From the NCBI RefSeq assembly GCF_963678635.1, contig NW_026970802.1, forward strand, positions 1 through 27,993: a stretch of 27,993 bases of DNA, in the 5' to 3' direction. This document shows positions 18,901-25,196 of the stretch, in pieces; the stretch's first letter is position 1, and each line of letters starts with the position of its first letter. Source of the DNA: Symsagittifera roscoffensis. Taxonomy: Eukaryota; Xenacoelomorpha; Acoela; Convolutidae. The position numbers and the translations under genes are program-made. The notes beneath the pieces are model-generated. The model had not been told where the DNA came from. It was given only the letters and a program-made list of their open reading frames with translations, and ran no database searches.

Positions 18901-20786
18901 ACTTCAAGTGGTTTCCTGAGCTCCGAGCTGTTCTTGTATGCCGCCGTCTTGCATCGAGCCAAAACGATGGGCGCCGTCTCTCTCAAGTTTCCTTCCGAAA
19001 CAGCATCCACTGAAGGACTACCCCATCCTTCCACTTCTCTCTTCCTCTTGCGAGTCTTCACATCTCTGCTCGAGGGTGTTGTGGCTATCATCATTGATTC
19101 GACCTCTCCATCCACTCCTTCCAACTCTTGCCTCCCCCCTGCTCGAGCCTTAAGGATATTAGTACTTTTAATCATATTACTAGTCCCAACCTTATCCCTT
19201 TTTATATCATCAACCATTTTATCCACAGTTTTTTGTTTCAGAGTAGAGCTGTCCTCACATTTCTCTTTTCTAGTCTTCGATCGTGCGTTCCTCAGCTCCA
19301 CTAGCTTGTTCAGCAGCTCTTTTCTTGCTTTCTCATCCAGGCCCGTTCCTATCAGGAGCGGTTCCCCGAATCTCACTACTGCGTCCCACAGTTCCTTCTT
19401 GAACTTGTCCAGCGTCGTCTCGCTGCCCACTTCTCGATTGAATTCCTCCAGGAATTCCTGCCAAGCGTCATCCTCGAGAGATCCCAAGAATATGTCCCTG
19501 TTCCCTTCGAACGTGTTCTTTTCCCTTTCCTCCGAGCTCAAGAGTAACATCCCCATATTGAAGGTCTCACCTGCCAATGGCAACTCTAGGTTCTTCCGCG
19601 GGGACGGGTTCAGAGGTGGGGTGGCAGTATCTGCCCAATTCTCTTCGCTCAAGTCTTTCAACAGCTCTTGAGTGGTGAGTTCCTCCCCTGATGGCCCTGG
19701 TTCAGGCGTATTCCCCACCTCCATGTCTTCTCCAGCTTCACTGAGAGTTTCATCCATACTCTCTTCCTCTGATTCATTTCTTCTTCTCTCGAGAATTCTT
19801 TTGAATCGATCCTCAACGGGTCCACTCCTCTTGTCTCCAGGCGTGTCTACAGACAGTGGTGACGGTGTCGTAGGATCCAGCTTTTTATATTCCGTCAGGG
19901 CTACATGCAGTTGACCTGCTGCATCTAGTTCTGTTCCCTCCTGTGTCACTTCTACTTGTTCCAAGCCATAGGGTGCCTTGTATTTTCTCGTGGCAAATTT
20001 CATTTCGTCCACCAATGCGACGTGCCCCTCCATCACGATCATCCTGCCATCATCCCATATGGGTAGCATATTCTCAAGTCCTTCCTTCTCAAGAGTCCTC
20101 AAGACTTTCCGCACTTCATATCCAGGGGGCTGCGAACCTCTACTCTTTTTCGCTTGCGTCGTCCATGAATTTACCTTCATTTCGTCGCTGGTGTGGAAGT
20201 AGACTGCCGCCGTGTAGCCGATGAACAGGGGATCCCAGCCATCCGTGAAATGCCTCTGCGTTTCCTCCGTCATCATCTTCGCCATTATGGAGGGAACCAC
20301 CAAGGGACTATTCATTCCCAAGGTCATCCTCCTGACTGTCGGGAACTCAGGCATGGTGGCTGGTAGGATTTCTTTCTCCATTATGGCCTCTAGCTCCCTC
20401 TTGACCAGTGCAAAGCACTCCTTCCAGGCGGGGATTCTCAAGACTTCTCGTCCGTCGGCCGTCAATGGGTTTAGGTTCCAAAACTTTGGATACATTTCAA
20501 TGGGGCCCTCTCGCTTGCCTCCCATTCTACATTGCATTTGTCCCCTGAAGTTGCACACCATCATCTCGGCATCTTTCACTTTTCCGAAGAGTACCGTGTT
20601 GCTCATACGCGCCCTGAGCACCTCCTGCTGACACCAATTCAGCGCTGTACCATCCAGTACGCTGATGAGACTCAAGTGCGTCACCGAGTGACGATACGTT
20701 ATCACCAGGGGATCTGGAAACGCGTACGTCACTGCTGGACCATAGATGCAGGTCACCACCTCCTCTAGACCCCGGATTATCCCCAT
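15933..20786 (-). CDS. ORF2 copy 2: large unfamiliar protein, natural C-terminus, N-terminal domain missing
   Basis: 1,617 codons from an ATG at 20786 to a stop at 15933-15935, without a break. It aligns with copy 1 from that ATG (copy 1 base 4414) to about 15991, with roughly 2-3 percent residue differences. It lacks the SGNH-like domain and everything else N-terminal, about 530 residues. It has 449 codons absent from copy 1 (residues about 1070-1517), including a four-cysteine cluster near 1088-1106 and a CPCHC cluster near 1356. The acidic low-complexity middle is shared. The C-terminus ends with IVISSDDEEE (1586-1595), a possible phospho-type SUMO-interacting motif, then a Ser/Lys-rich tail. 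It lies downstream of gag-pol on the same strand. I do not recognise a family for most of it. Retention of so long a frame suggests a protein product. Confidence 0.75.
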   Translation of the reverse strand: MGIIRGLEEVVTCIYGPAVTYAFPDPLVITYRHSVTHLSLISVLDGTALNWCQQEVLRARMSNTVLFGKVKDAEMMVCNFRGQMQCRMGGKREGPIEMYPKFWNLNPLTADGREVLRIPAWKECFALVKRELEAIMEKEILPATMPEFPTVRRMTLGMNSPLVVPSIMAKMMTEETQRHFTDGWDPLFIGYTAAVYFHTSDEMKVNSWTTQAKKSRGSQPPGYEVRKVLRTLEKEGLENMLPIWDDGRMIVMEGHVALVDEMKFATRKYKAPYGLEQVEVTQEGTELDAAGQLHVALTEYKKLDPTTPSPLSVDTPGDKRSGPVEDRFKRILERRRNESEEESMDETLSEAGEDMEVGNTPEPGPSGEELTTQELLKDLSEENWADTATPPLNPSPRKNLELPLAGETFNMGMLLLSSEEREKNTFEGNRDIFLGSLEDDAWQEFLEEFNREVGSETTLDKFKKELWDAVVRFGEPLLIGTGLDEKARKELLNKLVELRNARSKTRKEKCEDSSTLKQKTVDKMVDDIKRDKVGTSNMIKSTNILKARAGGRQELEGVDGEVESMMIATTPSSRDVKTRKRKREVEGWGSPSVDAVSEGNLRETAPIVLARCKTAAYKNSSELRKPLEVEKEIEVSASSTSEEDFKPQKINVKRGSTNGQVGEVEIGKEWISKAHQDMGKQVTSDPLERNKTRNTSRTWWVALETLKEMEDCLKKLDSGIARKRRNWATQQKAEVNKIEMASHLKRSWQSLLKDHFEEAMRTSSSAPPLMANPFVRTAGQLMFTWSLVGIELETLTSYDRLKLGSKKLEVYQALMQHVARDNSGLSLARRKDATCFLRWIMSMMSDSTILACHQRASGSKTMEKRVSTIILNVYQSTGIEKEDGSRLSLENHRKLDEVRRFSNKRFEEEHDVHRNLASSEQYSRLSEKGEYQYVSGVMGIAYNPFLDSEAGGAHRNHEVAELLKFWTERIMEIDAVEKEGPSLGLILEKTPEVISIPRSNKRVEVNMGGGNGLLTTNLGVIWKLLRPSWCPHPHASLIEETTERVRLAPTEDEDLAKLSVLHKLITPQMQEPSERTSDPGSAKKLEPGSCLDSTCGNGEHICDGRSCVRILSFQKEDLVTWFEDITEREKSEVQIIAECYARTTVNIATALGFFSRMCGLQALERLESEHHLVTALSVESWPGVLQVTQKHIRSWKVGLEEEMGFPMSEAYGLPLNAKSLIGSMMANLCGSHYPLHMAMVEVSSQRILVDKAFSMPKCVRLARMSHHSHKLLRKIKGTVPKELRDDLSEIWGEDLLKLERENTSDHERQNVIGKPVGSTPNLEDNDTMHEKMMELEPLLEASGERNLRSIEISHGECPCHCLAQTVWYPDHKNLCLVWDVEEIRSIGLPDHRQKLTLLVVSTMLALRWIEENITKYREATTPTAESIYAIDYSRRLELFETACKVFAIPTEVRHVWSRLRYFPWFRATLTSWLYMTTKDHMRKHQKEYRQFQAEIGPEAFKRPLLTHRNAITTGWKRVGKMSRDNTKARESILEEDLAKNVSLSLHNSFCLNREARVKALPNQAKRLQEQREWMRSYEQLKAWEEIVISSDDEEELLRQFAASSTSGCSTSKAKSTR

Positions 20787-21007
20787 ATGGTTAAAATCTT
20801 ATCATTCTCATATCACTTAAAGCAATTCGATTGGATTTCCCTTAAGAACATGCAGATTCATTTTATGTTTTAGCACCATCAATTCTTTCTTTTAAAATTC
20901 AATTGTCATGCCAATCACATCTTAAGATCCCTTTACCTGCGCCGCACCCCAGTACCTAACTCAAGACTCCTCCCTCACACCCGACCTGATACCTCCATGT
21001 ACCCGAC
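20787..21007. other. Spacer between gag-pol copy 2 and ORF2 copy 2
   Basis: 221 bases, AT-rich near ORF2 and richer in C near gag-pol. No frame and no match to the LTRs. It replaces the N-terminal part of ORF2 seen in copy 1, with the switch exactly at the ORF2 ATG. It may be the natural sequence after the gag-pol stop brought next to ORF2 by a deletion. Confidence 0.5.
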
Positions 21008-22924
21008 TCAGGCGATGCTCAAGTAGTACTTCTTGTGAAGATGCACCATTATCTCTGTTTCTGCAAAGACCACATGTAGGATAGCATACAATTCCCTCGA
21101 GCTCAGTTTGCCCCTGTTTGGGTCGTACACCGGCATCGAGACCTCCACTATTCCTCTTTCAATCATGAAGTCACGTAGTCTTGTCAGTGCCAATATCACG
21201 TGTTTGGGATCAATTGTGTTTCTGTCGTTGACTCTCGTTACTAGGAAGTAGAGGTATTTGCCCGGGACTTGTGCCACTGACGGTGGAAGCGCTGCCATGC
21301 CTCCCAGTCCTGGCCTCTGTCTGAACAGAAACTCTACGTTCTGGTACTCTCTTTTGAAGTCAGCCTCCAATCTTGATTTGAAACTCATGTCCGCCGTGAT
21401 GCAGATCGCGCTGGTCCTGTTTGACAGGATGAAGTCGCTATCCGTTATCATGATGTTCTCTGAGTATTCATTGGGTATTTCGAATTTCGTTTTGAAATTC
21501 CTTCCTATGGTAGGCTCTGGTTCTTCTTCCTCCAGTTCCAATCCGCTTGTTTCCCTCACTTCCTTGAGCTTCTTTATCATCAAATTTTCGGTGTGGGTAA
21601 GTCCTACCCCCACTCCCCGGACAAAAATATTTATCGACGTCCCCGTCGATGTAGTCGGGTCTGAATTGTCCTTAGGGATGTCCAGTGGCCTGTCTGTTGC
21701 TGTCCATCCGAAAAGAGGGTCCTCTGTCTTCATGTAATTTGCTGCTGATACATCGATTTGCTGAATGCTTTGTCCTTCGCGGCTCTCGTCTTTGACATCA
21801 CGCATCCACTCTAGAATCCTCAAGTTCGTGTTCTCCCTCCTTTCTATTTCACTCTGCTCGAGATCCGTCTCCAATTCTGGCGTCGAGTAATCATCCTGCG
21901 GATAATGTCCACCATCGTCAATGACCTGCCATTCCTCTTCGGCTTCCAGTTCGCCTGCGCTTAGTAGTTCATCGCCCAACCTGTCTGGCTGTATCTTATC
22001 GATCAAGAAGTCATCCCCGTACCTATTGTACCTCATACCTGTTCGTTTACGATTGCCAGTCCTGGTTTCCGGTGGTGTTGGTCGATCCGGCTCCATCCAC
22101 TTCGGTACCTCGTTTTGCTCTGGGTCGTTCCAGTCTTCTTCTACAAATGAACCTGCATCCGACTCCACTTCTATCTTTTCGTTGTCGTCCAAACTCAAGT
22201 TCTCATTACCATCATTTTTCTCTCTAGTGCCTTTCTCATTCACTTCGCACGCTGGTTCCACCACCAGGTACTCAAGACCTTCCATGTCTTTTGGTAGGCA
22301 CCAGTCCTCCGGGGACTGGACGTGAGGCTTCAGATTTTCGTAATGTGCTGCTCGCCCTGTACTCAAGCGATAGAACCGTCCTTGTTGATGTACTTCCGTA
22401 ATCATGAACGGTCCTCTCCATTTCTTGAGTAGTTTCTTTGTTCCCTTGGGCGGTATGACATTTTGGAAGACCCACACGTATTGGCCCACTTCGTATGGCT
22501 TTGCTCTTAGTATCCTTTCGTCATATTTCTTGCGTTGCCTCATTTGCGCTTGCGCCGTGTTTCTCCGACATAGCTCGTTTAGCTCTTGTTGTCTTTTGAT
22601 CGCTTCCTTCACGTATGCTTGAGGTGACGTCCTCTTCCCCTCGTACTCCGGGTAGAAGAATGTTATAGGCATTGCCCTTTCCCTGCCTGTCAACATCATG
22701 AAAGGACTGATACCCGTCGTTGAGTGCTGAGTACTATTATAGGCTCCTACTACCTGTGGCAGGTATTTGTCCCAGTCCGTCATGTATCTCGAGCAGTACA
22801 CCCTGAGCATGTTGACCAGTGTCCTGTTCTGTCTCTCTACCAACCCATTGGTCTGTGGATGATAGGTCGTCGAGTGTGCTTGAGCAATGTGTGATCTCTT
22901 CATCAATTCTTTTGTCCCCCACAA
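21008..22924 (-). CDS. gag-pol: Gag-Pol copy 2, 3' segment: integrase end, acidic tail and full macrodomain
   Basis: An open frame of about 638 codons ending in TGA at 21008-21010. It holds the integrase after the second catalytic Asp (VERQNR with the catalytic Glu), the GPF motif, the acidic linker and a macrodomain (about 21011-21460). The macrodomain is recognised by SAICITADM...FKREYQNV, then GKYLYFLVTR, a helix rich in Leu and Arg, and VEVSMPVYD, in the order of TARG1/Poa1p-type macrodomains. The glycine loop (usually GxG after the Met) reads FKSR, and the usual IGxGLD is replaced by YDPNRGKLSS, so normal hydrolase activity is doubtful. Unlike copy 1 the domain runs to its end. The frame is cut off from the upstream pol by a 5-base deletion near 22915. 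Confidence 0.8.
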   Translation of the reverse strand: MWGTKELMKRSHIAQAHSTTYHPQTNGLVERQNRTLVNMLRVYCSRYMTDWDKYLPQVVGAYNSTQHSTTGISPFMMLTGRERAMPITFFYPEYEGKRTSPQAYVKEAIKRQQELNELCRRNTAQAQMRQRKKYDERILRAKPYEVGQYVWVFQNVIPPKGTKKLLKKWRGPFMITEVHQQGRFYRLSTGRAAHYENLKPHVQSPEDWCLPKDMEGLEYLVVEPACEVNEKGTREKNDGNENLSLDDNEKIEVESDAGSFVEEDWNDPEQNEVPKWMEPDRPTPPETRTGNRKRTGMRYNRYGDDFLIDKIQPDRLGDELLSAGELEAEEEWQVIDDGGHYPQDDYSTPELETDLEQSEIERRENTNLRILEWMRDVKDESREGQSIQQIDVSAANYMKTEDPLFGWTATDRPLDIPKDNSDPTTSTGTSINIFVRGVGVGLTHTENLMIKKLKEVRETSGLELEEEEPEPTIGRNFKTKFEIPNEYSENIMITDSDFILSNRTSAICITADMSFKSRLEADFKREYQNVEFLFRQRPGLGGMAALPPSVAQVPGKYLYFLVTRVNDRNTIDPKHVILALTRLRDFMIERGIVEVSMPVYDPNRGKLSSRELYAILHVVFAETEIMVHLHKKYYLSIA

Positions 22925-25196
22925 AAGCCTTGCCGTTGTCCGACTGGAAAGTCATTGGACAACCATACCGCGATATCCAATGCGTTATCAGGTGATCACA
23001 TGTCTCCTCTGCTGAGGCTGTCTGGCACGGAACCGCTTCCGCCAACTTGGTGAAGTGATCTATTATAACTAGTATTTGGTTATAACCCGACTTCGTCATG
23101 CAGATTTTCTGATGGTCTATCTGCACCACCTCATTGAATTCCGAACTCTCGACAGACTTGAGGGGAAACTTCATCTTCCTTGGGTCTTTTACTTGAAGGC
23201 ATGCTAGGCAGGCATTCACCCATCTCTCGCAAGCTTTTCTCATTCCCGGCCAGTCAAACCTGTGAAGTATCCTTTGTTGTACTTTATCTATCCCCTGGTG
23301 GCCCATCTGGTCGTGTGATCTGAAAAGCACCTCCGTTTGGTACAATTGTGGTAGTATGATGAGGTTGTGTTTGTGTAATATTTTTTCCTCATCTCTTCTC
23401 TTGCACGCTACCACCCCTTCAGCTGTGTGATAAAGTAAGTCTCTCTTTTCTTTGTAGAACTGGCTCAAGATCTTGTAGCTGTCTTCCTCAAGTTCCCCCT
23501 TCTCCTTGACTCCCGAATGGATCCATTTGGAGAGGTTACTTGTCATTTTGTCATTCTTCTGGGCCCTTATTAGGTCAGACAGCCTGTATCTCGCCTTAAC
23601 GTGCTCCTTTAGCGCCATGATCTGTCCATTCATCTCACCAGGGTTGTGGATGTCATCGCTCAGTTTCACACATATCATCCTTTTCACGATTTTCATGTCG
23701 TCTTCTGGTACCAGATTCGTTCTGACGTTTGAGTTGCACGATAGTTCCCTTAGTGGTTTTCTTGAAACTGCTATTTTCTCGAGCTCTTCACCACCTCGTA
23801 TCTCTTGTATTTCCAGATTGTACGTCCCTGAAGATGGATCCGTCTGTAATTCCCTGTCGTGCTGTCTTATCTTCTCTTCCGCCAGTATCATGCATAGACT
23901 GTCTTGGTCTTCGCTGCTCTCATCCGAGTCTTCATCCCATTCTTCACGCTCCCCGGACAATTTCCCTTCTCCGGTTTCGTCTTCTTCCATGAATCTGGAC
24001 CACTCCCCGGACTCTTGATCTAGTCCCAGGTGTTCAACTTCTTCTCTGAATGTTACTTTCTTATCCCTGACTTTTGTCTGCTCCAGAATTTTTTCGGGGA
24101 TTTTTTCAACTAGTGATCGCACAACTTCCTTGCTATCAGTGATGCTTCCTTTTGAGACGTCAGTATTGTTCACTGTTTCTTCTCTCCGAAGTATGGTTAG
24201 TTCCGGTGCCTCCTGACCTTTCCCTTGGATCACGGGCTTGTCATCTGATAGTTTCTCAAGCAACGTCATTAAGTCTTCATCTATTCGGACCGTTCCCTCC
24301 TCTACCTGGATGAGATCATAACCTTTTGCCTCGAGTGTTTCCCTCACGATCTTGGACTTGAGCATTATTCCTATCGGAATCCCTCTGCTTTTCTTCAAGA
24401 TGGTCTTTTCAAGAGGCTCTTTCGGCAATTCGGGATGATCTTCAATCGGTTTGCCTGATTTGTCCAGCCATCTCGTGAGTGGAAGACTGTCGTACGTTTC
24501 TTTGTCCATAAAGGAGAAGCCGTCTTTGATCTCAGGTCTGTCCGCCTCTCTTTGTTCTTGCCTCTCGTAGAACTCCGTCTTCTTACTCAAGCTGTCAGCA
24601 TTTTGATGTTTATCTCGTGTTCTGTGCTCAATTATCATGTTGTATCCATCCAAGCGAACTATCCACCTCCCAATATAGCTCTGGTCCATTGAGTACGTTT
24701 TCAGCCAGCTTAGTGCTCGGTTGTCGACTCGCAGCTTGAAGGGCTCACTGCCTAAGTATGCTCTGTATTTTTCGACAAAGGTGACCACCGCGAACATCTC
24801 TGCTTTCGGTGCTCCGTACTTCATTTCTGTGTCACTTAGGACCTTGCTCCCGTATGCTATTGGTCTCAAGACTGTCTTCCCATTCCATTCTTGTTCTTGA
24901 TGGAGAATCCCAGAAATAGCGACTACTGACGCATCCGTGTCTAGCACGTACATCCCCTTCTCAGTCGGCATACCCAGTACTGGTGCCTCACACAGCTCTT
25001 TCTTTATTCTCTGGAATGACTCTTCTGCCGCGTTGTTCCACGTGAACTTCTTGCCCTTATGTCTCATTAATTGTTGCATCGGGTATACCTTGTCCGCATA
25101 GCCCTTGATGAATTCTCTATAATAGTTGGCGAAACCCAGGAAGCTCATCAGCTGTTGCTCCGTCTTCGGTGATTTCCAGGTTAGGACTGCTTCCAC
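22737..25196 (-). CDS. gag-pol: Gag-Pol copy 2, middle segment: RT connection, RNase H, first part of integrase
   Basis: An open frame of 819 codons starting in the reverse transcriptase connection. It keeps the RNase H residues (TDAS, the Glu of KAEMF, VDNRAL, NADS), the integrase HHCC site and the first two catalytic Asp residues (QIDH and SDNGK). Just after AFVGD a 5-base loss (about 22914-22916) shifts the frame, so the last 60 or so codons are in the wrong frame. A one-base loss near 25219 separates it from the polymerase catalytic part. Otherwise it is very close to copy 1. Confidence 0.8.
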   Translation of the reverse strand: MEAVLTWKSPKTEQQLMSFLGFANYYREFIKGYADKVYPMQQLMRHKGKKFTWNNAAEESFQRIKKELCEAPVLGMPTEKGMYVLDTDASVVAISGILHQEQEWNGKTVLRPIAYGSKVLSDTEMKYGAPKAEMFAVVTFVEKYRAYLGSEPFKLRVDNRALSWLKTYSMDQSYIGRWIVRLDGYNMIIEHRTRDKHQNADSLSKKTEFYERQEQREADRPEIKDGFSFMDKETYDSLPLTRWLDKSGKPIEDHPELPKEPLEKTILKKSRGIPIGIMLKSKIVRETLEAKGYDLIQVEEGTVRIDEDLMTLLEKLSDDKPVIQGKGQEAPELTILRREETVNNTDVSKGSITDSKEVVRSLVEKIPEKILEQTKVRDKKVTFREEVEHLGLDQESGEWSRFMEEDETGEGKLSGEREEWDEDSDESSEDQDSLCMILAEEKIRQHDRELQTDPSSGTYNLEIQEIRGGEELEKIAVSRKPLRELSCNSNVRTNLVPEDDMKIVKRMICVKLSDDIHNPGEMNGQIMALKEHVKARYRLSDLIRAQKNDKMTSNLSKWIHSGVKEKGELEEDSYKILSQFYKEKRDLLYHTAEGVVACKRRDEEKILHKHNLIILPQLYQTEVLFRSHDQMGHQGIDKVQQRILHRFDWPGMRKACERWVNACLACLQVKDPRKMKFPLKSVESSEFNEVVQIDHQKICMTKSGYNQILVIIDHFTKLAEAVPCQTASAEETCDHLITHWISRYGCPMTFQSDNGKAFVGDKRIDEEITHCSSTLDDLSSTDQWVGRETEQDTGQHAQGVLLEIHDGLGQIPATGSRSL

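Noticed and set aside
15505-20786. 3' LTR of the minus-strand element, and a repeat relation between 15740-15930 and the spacer 20787-21007
   Set aside because: Both are AT-rich next to ACTCAAG and share short words such as GCATGACAATT, but no extended alignment could be made.
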